Source: Leptospira sp. WS4.C2 (GTDB lineage Bacteria > Spirochaetota > Leptospiria > Leptospirales > Leptospiraceae). Taken from it: a stretch of DNA of 64,000 nucleotides. This document shows, in pieces, positions 15,875-25,929 of this stretch. How positions within the stretch are numbered: position 1 is the stretch's first letter; every line of letters begins with the position of its first letter. Made by a program: the position numbers and the translations under genes. The stretch is from positions 1,508,001 through 1,572,000 of the forward strand of contig NZ_CP162139.1 of NCBI RefSeq assembly GCF_040833985.1, given 5' to 3'. The notes beneath the pieces are model-generated. The model saw nothing but the letters and a program-made list of their open reading frames with translations. It was not told the DNA's origin and searched no databases.

Positions 15875-17950
15875 TTAAGAAGTTCTTTCCCATTCGATAA
15901 GAACCATCGTTTGGTCATCCTCTTGTTCTTCTTTCCCTTGGAAGAGGAAAAGTTGGATGACGAGTTCTGCAAGCACTCTCTCTGATTCTTTTCCTTGGTA
16001 ATCGGTAAGAATCTTTTGGATTCTTTCCATTCCAAACTCTTCTCTTGATTCATTTTTCTGTTCCAACATTCCATCCGTAAACAAAAGAATTCTATCTCCC
16101 ATTGCCATTTGGAATTGTTTTTGTGTATAGGGTTGGTCTTTTTTGAGGCCAATGATATTTCCAGTACGATTTAAAATGGTTTGATTGTCACCTGATTGGA
16201 AAATTTGGTTTGGGTGACCCGCTGACGAGTAATAGATGGTCTTTGTTTTGGTATCTATATCCAATAAAAATCCCGAAAAAACAATCTTTAATCCAGAGAA
16301 TTTATTCTGAATCTTTTGATTGAGATGGTTCATCAAATCATCTGTTTTGGTGATGAAACGTTTGATGGCTTCATATTCTGATTTGATTGCCATGGTATAA
16401 AGTGCTGCTTGGATTCCATGCCCCGTGGCATCTGCGACAAAAAAACGAACTGTTCCATTATCCAATTCAAAGATATCATAAAAATCTCCACCCACTTCCT
16501 CTTGGGGTTGGAAATACAAATGGATTTTTAAATGTTCAAATTTGATTCCATCTTCAGGGAGAATCTTTTGTTGGATTTTTTTGGCAAGAAGGAGGTCTTT
16601 TTTAATTCGATTTAAAGACGAATTCAACTGGTAGGTTCTTTCGGAAACAATTTGTTCCAAATTTTCTGTGACCGCGAGTAGCGATTCGTTACTAATCTTT
16701 AAACTTTCCGCTAATTCTTCAGCTCGTAAAAATGCATTGGCAATCCGACTGGATAGAATGAGTGATTGGATAAAGATAAAACAAAGTAGGGCGTAAGGGG
16801 TAAGCCCAATTCCACGATTGTTTACACTGTGTCTTAATATATCAAAGGCAACTGAAAATGCCAAAACCAAAAGTCCCAAAAAAAACAATTTGGAATTGGG
16901 GCGTTTGTTAAACACTGCTTTCAAATTGATATGAATGACATAGCCAATTGTAAAAAAAGATAAGGCTTGAAACCCATACAACAAAATGGTAAATACAGAA
17001 ATTGGTAAAAAAAGTGTGAGCGCAAAAATGGTACTTGCGACTAACACATACCGAACATATTTTTTATTAGATTCCTCTGGGAAAAGAGAATAGATAAATA
17101 ATAAAAATGTGGGAACCGCAAAATAATAGGAAGCAAATTCAATGCGAAATGCAGTGGGCCAGTGAAATCCAGGAAATAATTCCAGAATGTACCTTTCTCC
17201 AGTAAATGCCAAACGAATCCCAAGTAAAAAACAAAAAAGAGCAAAGTAGAAGATGGAAGTTTCTTTTCGTTTATAAAAATACAATCCAAAATGATACAAA
17301 CCTATGAGAACAAGAGCTCCGAGTAAAAAAAGTTCCCGTGCATTGGATAACATCTTTTCTCGATCTAAGGCATTTTTATTTCCTAAACTCGGTATGGCCC
17401 AAAATCCACCAAAATTGTTATCATAGTTGGCAATATGAAAAACAAGTTCGATGACTTCCTTATCGGGAATGAGAGTATAATATTTGGATTTAATCCTAGG
17501 TGTATCATCAAATTGATTGATTCCTGGTTTGCCTTGCCCACCAATGAGGACCCCATTGGCAAAAAAACGATAGGAGGAGGCAATATCGGGAATGAAAATT
17601 CTCAATTCTTGACCTATCGTTTGTTTGCTGACGTGAATAAACGCGCGTAAAGTGACGTGTCCTGTCCTTGGTAATTCTTCTCCCCCAAATTCTTCATCCT
17701 GCCAGGAACTCGGAATGGCCAGGTATCCCGTAAGAGGTTTTTCACCGTGAAAGGGAGGGTAGTGAAATTCACCGAAATAGAACTCCCATTCCCCTTGTAG
17801 GTCTATGATCGTGTTTTCATTGAAAGTCAGGTCATGGATATCCAATACCCCTTGGCGGAAACGATGTGGTTCCTCCTGTTCGGGGTTCAGACAAGCAAAC
17901 GTGAAAAGCAGGAGAGAAAAAACTCCCGTTAGTAGGATTTGTTTTCGCAT
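15875..17950 (-). CDS. 7TMR-DISM receptor with SpoIIE-type PP2C phosphatase domain
   Basis: A 691-residue membrane signalling protein. A lipoprotein-like signal (FACL, Cys about 20) leads into an extracytoplasmic 7TMR-DISM sensory domain (about 40-190; LQGEWEFYFGEF, LRIFIPDIASSYRFFANG), then seven membrane helices (about 207-405), a coiled coil (about 410-455), and a SpoIIE/RsbU phosphatase domain (about 460-690) with QPQEEVGGDFYDIF, VADATGHGIQAAL, SSAGHPNQIF and LFTDGMLEQ, which hold the metal-binding aspartates. Such proteins dephosphorylate anti-sigma-factor antagonists, so a partner-switching stress pathway is likely; no partner gene is nearby. It lies 36 bases downstream of the radical SAM gene. 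Confidence 0.9.
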   Translation of the reverse strand: MRKQILLTGVFSLLLFTFACLNPEQEEPHRFRQGVLDIHDLTFNENTIIDLQGEWEFYFGEFHYPPFHGEKPLTGYLAIPSSWQDEEFGGEELPRTGHVTLRAFIHVSKQTIGQELRIFIPDIASSYRFFANGVLIGGQGKPGINQFDDTPRIKSKYYTLIPDKEVIELVFHIANYDNNFGGFWAIPSLGNKNALDREKMLSNARELFLLGALVLIGLYHFGLYFYKRKETSIFYFALFCFLLGIRLAFTGERYILELFPGFHWPTAFRIEFASYYFAVPTFLLFIYSLFPEESNKKYVRYVLVASTIFALTLFLPISVFTILLYGFQALSFFTIGYVIHINLKAVFNKRPNSKLFFLGLLVLAFSVAFDILRHSVNNRGIGLTPYALLCFIFIQSLILSSRIANAFLRAEELAESLKISNESLLAVTENLEQIVSERTYQLNSSLNRIKKDLLLAKKIQQKILPEDGIKFEHLKIHLYFQPQEEVGGDFYDIFELDNGTVRFFVADATGHGIQAALYTMAIKSEYEAIKRFITKTDDLMNHLNQKIQNKFSGLKIVFSGFLLDIDTKTKTIYYSSAGHPNQIFQSGDNQTILNRTGNIIGLKKDQPYTQKQFQMAMGDRILLFTDGMLEQKNESREEFGMERIQKILTDYQGKESERVLAELVIQLFLFQGKEEQEDDQTMVLIEWERTS

Positions 17951-17986
17951 AAACGGATTTTAGTTTTTTCTTTGTACAGGATAGGA

Positions 17987-19309
17987 CTAATTTCGTCCAG
18001 AATATCCTATCACATCCATAAAAGCAGAAACAGAAAATACCGCCTTTCCTGGGCCTGGTTCCCCATACCCTGGAGGAGTGGGCAATTTGTACTGTTCAAA
18101 GGTTTCTTTCCAAGCTCGAAGGAGCTCACAAAAATAAACAAGTGGAGGTCCTGCTTGTTGGCCAAGTGTTGTATAGGGTTCAGGACACCAAGCCGTAAAT
18201 CTCGGAACAATCCCTTTGGACATAAAGAAATCTAAACCTTGTTTTGTGGAAGTTATGGCTTCGGCTACAGTCTTAAATCCCCAAGGTTCTGAAAGTTCCA
18301 CTCCACCCACAAAGTTGGGAATGACATTTTCAGGACCAAAGACTTCGGCAGAATCCACCACACGACGAATCCAATTTTCGTAACCAATCCAACTGGACTT
18401 TCCAGGACAGATCTTTTCAAAGAGTGCCTTGTCCCAAACTTCATAATTGGGGTGATAGATTTGGATTCCCGCATCTTTGAACTTTTGGCAGTCTTCTTTT
18501 TCAAAGGCTTGGGCCACGAGTTTCCCCATCCAACGTTTGGGAAACCGAGCTTCGATCGCTTCTGGGTATTGGAGGTAAAAATCCACTTCTGATTTTTTCT
18601 TTAAATTGGTAAGAACTGATCCCCCGGTCAATGTGTACACTTTGGCGATTTGGTCCTCTGCATCCACCCAAGAAAGGACTTCTAAAATGTCTTCGACATC
18701 CTTCACGCCCGTATAAGGGCGACCGGCACCTTTTTGTTGGCGGTAGTTATGGTTGATATCGCAATAAGCACATTCTTCGTCTTTACCGAAGTATTGGCAG
18801 TTTCGAAAGACAGTGAGATACAAAAGGTAACCCCATTCGATGACCGGTGCTACCTCACCAGGCAATTTTCCTGATTTCGTTTTGTGTCGGTACCAGGAAG
18901 GAATCGGTGGGTATTCTGCACTGCCAATCTCTGTTTCTTCTAAAAACAAAGTTGGTATCCCGTCTTTTGATTTCATTTTATATGGTGAAGTTGGGTTGTT
19001 TCTCGTGGAGATCACTGTCTTCAAAAGACCAAAATGACCTCCTGAGATTTTGATTTCTTCAGGAGCTTTGGTGTCAGCCCCGTCTTTTAGATCGGCAAGA
19101 GGGATATGATCGAAGGAAAAGATAAAATAGTCTTTGGATTTGTATGGATCTTTCACTAAAAAGGACTCTGGCAAAAAATGAATGCCCTGCCTTAGGATGT
19201 CTTGTTTGACTATGGCTTCCATGGGTAAGTCTTTGTACATTCTCTCCATTTCTTCCAGGAGTTTGATGGAGGAGGCAGGTCTTTGGTTCAGAGTGGAGGT
19301 TTCAGCCAT
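17987..19309 (-). CDS. Radical SAM protein with atypical C-x8-C-x2-C cluster motif
   Basis: A 440-residue cytoplasmic protein. The only cysteine group that can hold the radical SAM cluster is FRNCQYFGKDEECAYCDIN, residues C171, C180 and C183. This is C-x8-C-x2-C rather than the usual C-x3-C-x2-C. The YCDI ending and the later TLTGGSVLTN (GGE-like SAM site), GIQIYHPNYEVWD and VIPNFVGGVELSEPWG segments follow the order of the radical SAM barrel. A 160-residue N-terminal region precedes the barrel. The substrate is unknown. It may share a transcript with the SpoIIE-domain gene downstream. Confidence 0.75.
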   Translation of the reverse strand: MAETSTLNQRPASSIKLLEEMERMYKDLPMEAIVKQDILRQGIHFLPESFLVKDPYKSKDYFIFSFDHIPLADLKDGADTKAPEEIKISGGHFGLLKTVISTRNNPTSPYKMKSKDGIPTLFLEETEIGSAEYPPIPSWYRHKTKSGKLPGEVAPVIEWGYLLYLTVFRNCQYFGKDEECAYCDINHNYRQQKGAGRPYTGVKDVEDILEVLSWVDAEDQIAKVYTLTGGSVLTNLKKKSEVDFYLQYPEAIEARFPKRWMGKLVAQAFEKEDCQKFKDAGIQIYHPNYEVWDKALFEKICPGKSSWIGYENWIRRVVDSAEVFGPENVIPNFVGGVELSEPWGFKTVAEAITSTKQGLDFFMSKGIVPRFTAWCPEPYTTLGQQAGPPLVYFCELLRAWKETFEQYKLPTPPGYGEPGPGKAVFSVSAFMDVIGYSGRN

Positions 19310-19568
19310 AATGGGAGTTTTTTTCTTCCTTGATCTTAGACAAAGCGATTTTCACGAAAAACCCCCAATTTTCCTTTGAAAATAGCTAGTTTCAGGGAAA
19401 AATACTGAATATTCGTTTACAAATCCGGTCACTAAATTATTTTTTTTCCGAACTAATGAATTTTTTTTCATTCTAGAAAAAAATACAAAAAAAGCTGGGA
19501 ATTACTGATACCCCAGTTTGTTGATTAGAGAGTAACGAAAGTTGAATTTCACTAAGGGACAGGACGAT
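19310..19568. other. AT-rich intergenic region before the LipL45-like gene
   Basis: A 259-base, very AT-rich stretch between two divergent genes. It holds a small inverted repeat AATGAA/TTCATT around 19455-19472. No convincing -35/-10 pair can be fixed, and no gene fits. Confidence 0.4.
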
Positions 19569-20750
<1,182 letters not shown>

Positions 20751-20775
20751 ATAGACCAACCCTTAAGTAGAAAAG

Positions 20776-20809
20776 AAGCCTGGAAGAGAAATCTTTCGGG
20801 CTTTTTTTA
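20776..20809 (+). terminator. Rho-independent terminator of the LipL45-like gene
   Basis: AAGCC..GGCTT outer stem with inner AAGA-GAAA-TCTT, followed by seven T, 25 bases after the stop codon. Confidence 0.8.
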
Positions 20810-20903
20810 TGTACAATTGATTCCTTAGAAGTTCCAGCGGATATCAATCTGTAGGTTGAGTTTGGAGGGCTATCTTATGAGGTTTTAAAGCTGGAAAGTT
20901 TTT

Positions 20904-21200
20904 TTAAGTTTCTTTGGATTTATATTCGTTCCAAAGGATTCTTATGGCACTGATGAGGGGGCTTGCTTCAATGAGAAGTAGGTTAGACTGGTATTTCACA
21001 AGTAGGGTACTATTCCCAAAACGATCCATCTCTCCCCACTCGACTTGTAAATCGGGAGAGTGAGACAATGCCTTTTGGATGAGGACCTTAACTTCGAAAT
21101 CGTTTAAGGTTTCTTCAATTTCACTCAAATCTTTTAGAATCGAAAAAAAGAATGTTTTGGCAAGTTCCTCTTGGAATGCCTCCAATTGTTCTTGGTCCAT
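20904..21200 (-). CDS. Hypothetical protein downstream of lipA
   Basis: A 98-residue soluble protein of unknown family: an N-terminal helical acidic half (MDQEQLEAFQEELAKTFF) and a C-terminal half with alternating beta-like segments (VEWGEMDRFGNSTLLVKY, LLIEASPLISAIRILWNEY). The start codon is 15 bases after the lipA stop, so it is the second gene of that transcript. The tight coupling hints at a link to lipoylation, but nothing in the sequence shows it. Confidence 0.65.
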   Translation of the reverse strand: MDQEQLEAFQEELAKTFFFSILKDLSEIEETLNDFEVKVLIQKALSHSPDLQVEWGEMDRFGNSTLLVKYQSNLLLIEASPLISAIRILWNEYKSKET

Positions 21201-21215
21201 ATCTAATCTTTCGGA

Positions 21216-22124
21216 CTAATTACTTGCTTCGTCTGAAAAATATTCGTCAGCATGGTAAGAAGAGCGAACCAGTGGCCCTGAAGCTACAGTTTTGAAACCG
21301 ATGGTATAAGCATATTCCTTCCAAAGCTGGAAAGTTTCTGGTTTGATAAATTCTTGAACAGGGTAGTGAGTGGGTCCGGGTTGGAGGTATTGGCCAATGG
21401 TAAGCATCCGAACTCCATGATGGAAAAGATCCCCTAAACATTGTTTGATATCCTCATCCTTTTCTCCAAGCCCTAGGATGAGCCCACTTTTTGTTAGGAA
21501 CCCATGTTTAGCAATATGCGATAGAACCGTAAGCGAACGTTTATAGTTCTTTTGAGGAGTGATTGTGGGAAATAACCGTTCTACGGTTTCAATGTTGTGG
21601 TTGATGATATTGGGTTTTGAGGCGTAGAGGATTTGTAAAGACTCTTCTTTTGCTTTAAAATCAGGAATGAGTACTTCAATGGAGCATTCGGGACGATAGG
21701 ATTTGATTTTAGTGATGGTTTCTGCGAAATGGGCAGCCCCCCCATCTTTCAAATCGTCTCGGTTGACAGCGGTAAGAACTACATGCCGTAGTTCCAATTC
21801 AGCCACAGACCTTGCCACTCGCTCCGGTTCTTCTAAATCAAGAGGATTTGGTCTGCCAAAGGCTACGTCACAATATTGGCAGCGCCTTGTGCAAATGTCA
21901 CCAGATAACATATAGGTTGCCGTGCGTCGGTTCCAACAATGGTTCAGGTTTGGGCAGCTGGCAGACTCACAAACAGTATGAAGTTTTTTAGACTCGACCT
22001 CACTGCGCACTAGACTTAAGGCATCCCCCTCTGTCGGAAAGCTCACTCGCACTTTCATCCACTCGGGAAGGTGGATCCGGGGGCTCGTATTTTTAGAGCG
22101 AGGTTTCTTTTTTAACGGATTCAT
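21216..22124 (-). CDS. lipA: Lipoyl synthase
   Basis: LipA inserts two sulphur atoms into the octanoyl chain on lipoyl domains of 2-oxoacid dehydrogenases and GcvH, in the cytoplasm. I start it at the ATG at 22124 (302 residues), which has AGAAGG in front; the open frame runs on to 22277 but that extension overlaps the divergent pseudouridine synthase. Both 4Fe-4S sites are intact: auxiliary cluster C52-x4-C57-x5-C63 in VCESASCPNLNHCW and radical SAM cluster C78-x3-C82-x2-C85 in CTRRCQYCDV. The C-terminal SGPLVRSSYHADE holds the conserved Ser ligand. The octanoyltransferase lipB is not nearby. Confidence 0.96.
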   Translation of the reverse strand: MNPLKKKPRSKNTSPRIHLPEWMKVRVSFPTEGDALSLVRSEVESKKLHTVCESASCPNLNHCWNRRTATYMLSGDICTRRCQYCDVAFGRPNPLDLEEPERVARSVAELELRHVVLTAVNRDDLKDGGAAHFAETITKIKSYRPECSIEVLIPDFKAKEESLQILYASKPNIINHNIETVERLFPTITPQKNYKRSLTVLSHIAKHGFLTKSGLILGLGEKDEDIKQCLGDLFHHGVRMLTIGQYLQPGPTHYPVQEFIKPETFQLWKEYAYTIGFKTVASGPLVRSSYHADEYFSDEASN

Positions 22125-22173
22125 ACCTTCTTTAGACTTTTTGAAATGAGGCCCCTTTGTAAAATGGAAAATC

Positions 22174-22917
22174 ATGAGGATCAACGCATTTCTAGCCAAA
22201 TTAGGTCTCGGTTCCCGTCGGAAAGTTGAAGAATTGGTCCTCGCAGGCCGAATCAAAGTCAACGGAAGTACCATCACAGACCTTTCCTTTCAAGTCGAAG
22301 ATACAGATTCCATCAGCTTTGATGGAAAATCGGTACAAATGGAAGAGGAGTCTCTAAAAAGACCCAAAATCATTGCCTTCAACAAACCGCCAGGTTACTT
22401 AACTTCTCACGAAGATAAGTTTCATGAGAATACGATCTTCTCACTTCTGCCGGAAGCCTTTCAAAAATACAATTATGCTGGCCGATTGGACTTAGATTCC
22501 CGGGGGCTTTTACTTTTGTCTATAGATGGGGACTTTATCCAAAAAGTCACTCATCCACGAAACAAAATCGATAAAGAATATATCATCAGTTTGAAACAAC
22601 CCGTAGCTTGGAAGCCCATTGCCGATGAATTTATGTTAGGTGTGAGAGAAGGTGGGGAAACTCTTCGGGCTCTTGCCGTAAAACCAGCCAATGTGGTTCC
22701 CGAAAAAACTGCTCCCGGTTTTACGAGTTACCTCAGTATCATCTTAAAAGAAGGAAAAAAACGCCAGATCCGCAGAATGTGTAAAGCAAAGGAAATGGTG
22801 GTTCTTGATCTCTATCGGATTCGGATTGGAAAATTGGATCTACGGGACTTTGTACTCGAAGAAGGAAAATACAAAGTAGTCACCGAAGAACAGGTTCTTG
22901 GAAAACCGGCTTCTTAA
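22174..22917 (+). CDS. rRNA pseudouridine synthase of the RsuA/RluB family
   Basis: A 247-residue enzyme that converts a uridine of rRNA to pseudouridine. It has an N-terminal S4 RNA-binding domain (about 1-55; MRINAFLAKLGLGSRRKVEEL, AGRIKVNG) and the RsuA-type catalytic domain. The catalytic Asp lies in AGRLDLDSRGLLLLS at about residues 106-120, and the KEGKKRQIRRMCKA motif near 198 is present. Choice between RluB, RluE, RluF and RsuA cannot be made with confidence from sequence alone, although S4 plus this length suits RluB or RsuA. Divergent from lipA with 49 bases between starts. Confidence 0.9.
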   Translation: MRINAFLAKLGLGSRRKVEELVLAGRIKVNGSTITDLSFQVEDTDSISFDGKSVQMEEESLKRPKIIAFNKPPGYLTSHEDKFHENTIFSLLPEAFQKYNYAGRLDLDSRGLLLLSIDGDFIQKVTHPRNKIDKEYIISLKQPVAWKPIADEFMLGVREGGETLRALAVKPANVVPEKTAPGFTSYLSIILKEGKKRQIRRMCKAKEMVVLDLYRIRIGKLDLRDFVLEEGKYKVVTEEQVLGKPAS

Positions 22918-22967
22918 ATTGGTTGAAGAATCCAATCCGCTCTTAAAATGGTGAGGTTAGGGGATTT

Positions 22968-23999
22968 GTGTTTTTGAAATCAAAACCGTTTTTATTATAT
23001 CCAGTGGTTCTTTTCTTTTTTGTCTTTTTGGTAGATAAAATTTTTCTTTTGCCAGTCTTTCATGAGGAGTTCCTCCAAGCAGGCAATTCGGTTTTTTATT
23101 TCCAAAGAAAAGTGCTAGCGAAACGACTGTTAAGCGACGAAGAAGCTGCTAAGAAAAAACTAGCACTTGTTTTTGGAGATTCTCGGTCCTATCCCTTTTC
23201 TGAATTAGGAATTCCCGAACCACATCGTAAAGATTGGACTTTATATAATTTCAGTAGCCCACAGGGAATTCCTATGAATTCCTATATCCAATTAAAAAAA
23301 CTTTTGGACTCAGGTGTCAAACCGGAGTTTGTCATTTTATCGCTAAGTCCAGAGGCCTTTGATGATAATAAAGGATTCATTTTGTCTCCTTTCCTTAGGA
23401 TGGGTTGTGACAAAGATTGTTTGGACATTGTTTGGAAAGACATCCCCCTTAAAGAAAAATGGGCTTATTTTTTAGATAAAGTTTTTTCGATTCGCAGCGT
23501 AGAGTTAAACCTATCTCTTTTTAGCTCTCGATTGAAACAAAAAAAACTTAAAGAATATAAATCTCTCCACAACCAGGAATTTCAATTCATCAATTATACA
23601 AAGGGTGAATATTTGATGTATGGGGTGCAGGCCAATCCGGTAGAAAAAATTAAAAAGGATACTCTTCGCATTGGAAGTTTGTATATGAGTTCTTATTCGT
23701 TAGGTAAGTCACAAAAACCTTATGTAGAAGCATTTTTAGATCTTACTAGAAAGGAAAAAATCAAAACCCTTGTACTTTGGCCCAAGGTTTATGGTGATTA
23801 TTATAAGTATTATGAAAAGTTTCATATAAAAGAAGTTTGGTGGGATCCGATGGAAACGTTGGCTACATCTTATGGCGCCTACCCATTGAACTGGAACAAA
23901 GTTGGAACTTGCGATTTATTTAATGACGCTTCTCACCAATCCGCATTTTGTTTTATTGACCAGATGAAAGAGATTTGGGTGAACTACGCTGAAAGATAG
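22968..23999 (+). CDS. DUF1574-like (SGNH-type) membrane-anchored protein
   Basis: A 343-residue protein with one N-terminal membrane anchor (about 8-28) and a periplasmic domain. LALVFGDSRSYPFSELG (about 66-82) carries a GDSR motif like block I of SGNH/GDSL hydrolases, and VILSLSPEAFDD resembles a later block; the end has NDASHQS, which could give the catalytic Asp/His. This fits the DUF1574 family abundant in Leptospira, which I recall rather than checked. It starts with GTG, preceded by AGGGG. The family is suspected to work on surface glycan acylation. The next gene (HPP) may be translated across its stop. Confidence 0.65.
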   Translation: MFLKSKPFLLYPVVLFFFVFLVDKIFLLPVFHEEFLQAGNSVFYFQRKVLAKRLLSDEEAAKKKLALVFGDSRSYPFSELGIPEPHRKDWTLYNFSSPQGIPMNSYIQLKKLLDSGVKPEFVILSLSPEAFDDNKGFILSPFLRMGCDKDCLDIVWKDIPLKEKWAYFLDKVFSIRSVELNLSLFSSRLKQKKLKEYKSLHNQEFQFINYTKGEYLMYGVQANPVEKIKKDTLRIGSLYMSSYSLGKSQKPYVEAFLDLTRKEKIKTLVLWPKVYGDYYKYYEKFHIKEVWWDPMETLATSYGAYPLNWNKVGTCDLFNDASHQSAFCFIDQMKEIWVNYAER

Positions 24000-24081
24000 A
24001 TTCAAAAGTTTACCTAGTAAAATCAAGGCACCCCTTTCGGTTAAACGCACCAAACGTTCCCTTCGGTTTGCCATTTGGAGT

Positions 24082-24513
24082 TTGATTAGTAGCACTGTAT
24101 CAATTTGGTCAATCCTTACAATTACCAATTTATCGGGGCATTCTCTTCTCATTGGTTCGTTTGGAGCCACTGCTGTACTTTTGTTTGCTGTACCGGACGC
24201 ACCTCTTTCCCAACCAAGAAATTTAATTGGAGGGCATTTAATTTCTGCCGCCATTGCTGTGATCCTTGTGGCGACTCTAGGAACCAATTTTTTTACTATC
24301 GGATTTTCTGTGGGGCTTTCTATTTTTGTAATGTATTGGACTCACACCTTACATCCACCAGGTGGTGCGACGGCTATGATTGGTGTGCTTGGAGGAGTGG
24401 GAGTGGATTTTATTTTATTTCCGGTGCTAATCGGAGTTTTGATACTGCTTGTAAATGCTTTATTAATCAATAATTTGGTCCACCACCGAAAGTATCCGGT
24501 GGTGTGGTTTTAG
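24082..24513 (+). CDS. HPP family integral membrane protein
   Basis: A hydrophobic protein of 143 residues from the TTG at 24082. It has the HPP family marks: LLIGSFGATAVLLFAVPDAPLSQPRN, GGHLISAAIAV and HTLHPPGGATAMIGVLGG, which includes the family's HPPGGATA signature, with four membrane helices. HPP proteins in plastids and cyanobacteria carry nitrite. The TTG cuts into the first helix and lacks a proper ribosome site. The frame is open back to 23983, with a CTG at 23989 that would add a basic cytoplasmic tail (SLPSKIKAPLSVKRTKRS), so the true start is probably upstream and non-standard. A terminator stem overlaps the last codons. Confidence 0.8.
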   Translation: MISSTVSIWSILTITNLSGHSLLIGSFGATAVLLFAVPDAPLSQPRNLIGGHLISAAIAVILVATLGTNFFTIGFSVGLSIFVMYWTHTLHPPGGATAMIGVLGGVGVDFILFPVLIGVLILLVNALLINNLVHHRKYPVVWF

Positions 24514-24519
24514 TTTTTT
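24481..24519 (+). terminator. Terminator overlapping the 3' end of the HPP gene
   Basis: CACCACCG-AAAGTATC-CGGTGGTG is a perfect 8-bp stem with an 8-base loop, followed by TGGTTTTAGTTTTTTA. The stem encodes the last residues of the HPP protein, and the T-run contains its stop codon. Confidence 0.7.
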
Positions 24520-25162
24520 ACCAGTTTAGTTTTTTAGAATCTTCTATAAACTTTGCAAGCCCGCTGTCAGTGAGTGGATGTTTGAAAAGCATTTCAAATA
24601 CTGAATAAGGTAGGGTAACACAATCGGCACCACGAAGTGCCACTTCTTTGAAATGGATGGGGTGACGAACGGAAGCCGCAAGGATTTGTGTTTCGATTCC
24701 GTAGTTGTCATAAATGTCTCGGATCTCAGAGATCAGTTCCAATCCATCGTAACCAATATCATCCAAACGACCCACAAAGGGAGAGATGAAACTGGCACCA
24801 GCTTTAGCAGCAAGAAGCGCTTGGTTGGCAGTGAAACAAAGGGTCACGTTTGTTTGGATTCCTTGTTCTGAAAAAGCTTTCACAGCTTTCATTCCTTCTG
24901 GAATTAAAGGAACTTTTACGACTACGTTCTCTGCAATTTTAGAAAGCTCTATCCCTTCTTTGATCATTGTAGGTGCGTCTGTGGCTAGAACTTCTGCACT
25001 TACGGGACCTTTTACAAAACTACAGATTTCTTTGATGACTTCCGTAAACTTACGACCGGATTTTGCGATGATGGATGGGTTCGTAGTGATCCCATCTAGG
25101 AGACCAAGTTCATGGACTTTTTTAATTTCGTCTATGTTGGCTGTGTCTAAAAATAAATTCAT
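24518..25162 (-). CDS. Transaldolase / fructose-6-phosphate aldolase (small type)
   Basis: A 214-residue enzyme of the short TalC/FSA type, starting at the ATG at 25162 preceded by GAGGC; the frame extends to 25195 without a site. It begins [15 protein letters not shown], continues [13 protein letters not shown], and has the Schiff-base lysine K83 in [10 protein letters not shown]. The later [32 protein letters not shown] and AASVRHP segments are typical. It either transfers dihydroxyacetone units in the non-oxidative pentose phosphate pathway or acts as an F6P aldolase; the pathway context favours transaldolase. It is the last gene of the purN-purH transcript, 52 bases after the preceding gene. 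Confidence 0.88.
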   Translation of the reverse strand: MNLFLDTANIDEIKKVHELGLLDGITTNPSIIAKSGRKFTEVIKEICSFVKGPVSAEVLATDAPTMIKEGIELSKIAENVVVKVPLIPEGMKAVKAFSEQGIQTNVTLCFTANQALLAAKAGASFISPFVGRLDDIGYDGLELISEIRDIYDNYGIETQILAASVRHPIHFKEVALRGADCVTLPYSVFEMLFKHPLTDSGLAKFIEDSKKLNW

Positions 25163-25214
25163 TTTGCCTCGTATGCTTGGGCATTGGTTTGCCAAGCCTC
25201 ACGAGACAGGGTAA

Positions 25215-25886
25215 CTACGGGATTAAATCCCGCAAGGTTTTTGTTTCTTGAACGCTGAAGAAATCAACATAATCCTTTGCGATAACTTCTTTGAGATTGG
25301 CAGAAAAGTAATCAATCCGACGAGTGTACGGAGCTTTTTTGTAACCTTCTCTCCAAACTACGGCAAATCCACCGCGGGCAGGGGTCTCTCTTCTTTCCAC
25401 AAGTTCCCAAATGGCAGCCCCGGAAACCTTATCATCCCCGATGGATTCCTTCCTGGGTTTCCCATATTTTTTTTCCATTTTTTCTTTGATTTTTTCAGTT
25501 GGAACCAAATTGAATGTGACACCCACAGAAAAGAGAATTCCATTTTCACGGAATTCTGTCTGCCCATCGATACTAGGATCCGCTTCTGGGGCACCCTCTC
25601 GTTTCGGGCGCACCTCTTTCAATAGTTCTGGAGTTTTATAAAAGCGATAGAGATAGAAGATACCATTTCGTTTGATAAGAAGACTTTCTTCTTTCTTTTC
25701 ATTTAAGAGTTCAATTTTTTCCTTTGATTCCGGATTGGTAGCCATCGATAAAAATTTCTCACGGATGGATTCAAAGGTCATCCCCCAAGAAGCTTCTGCA
25801 AATCCATCCAAACTATTGGGGATTTCGGTTTGAGCAGAAAGGAATCCTGGTAGGCAAAAAAGAAGGAAAAGTAGGTATTTCTTCAT
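25215..25886 (-). CDS. Exported hypothetical protein
   Basis: A 223-residue protein with a cleavable signal peptide (MKKYLLFLLFCLPGFLSAQ, cleavage after AQ likely). I start at the ATG at 25886; the open frame extends to 26105 but that part lies over the upstream gene. The mature protein starts with DGFAEASWGMTFESIREKF, a pattern of periplasmic proteins where a W-G-M/x-T-x-x-x-I/V motif begins a domain of unknown role, followed by a charged region and EYFSANLKEVIAKDYVD-like end. No enzyme motif is seen. Fourth gene of the purN-purH transcript. Confidence 0.65.
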   Translation of the reverse strand: MKKYLLFLLFCLPGFLSAQTEIPNSLDGFAEASWGMTFESIREKFLSMATNPESKEKIELLNEKKEESLLIKRNGIFYLYRFYKTPELLKEVRPKREGAPEADPSIDGQTEFRENGILFSVGVTFNLVPTEKIKEKMEKKYGKPRKESIGDDKVSGAAIWELVERRETPARGGFAVVWREGYKKAPYTRRIDYFSANLKEVIAKDYVDFFSVQETKTLRDLIP

Positions 25887-25929
25887 ATCATTTCTATCGG
25901 CTGAACGAGGAAAAAAGAGAACCGGTTTC

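Noticed and set aside
22125..22277. N-terminal extension of lipA
   Set aside because: The extension overlaps the divergent pseudouridine synthase, lacks a ribosome site, and LipA starts normally near the ATG at 22124 with AGAAGG in front.
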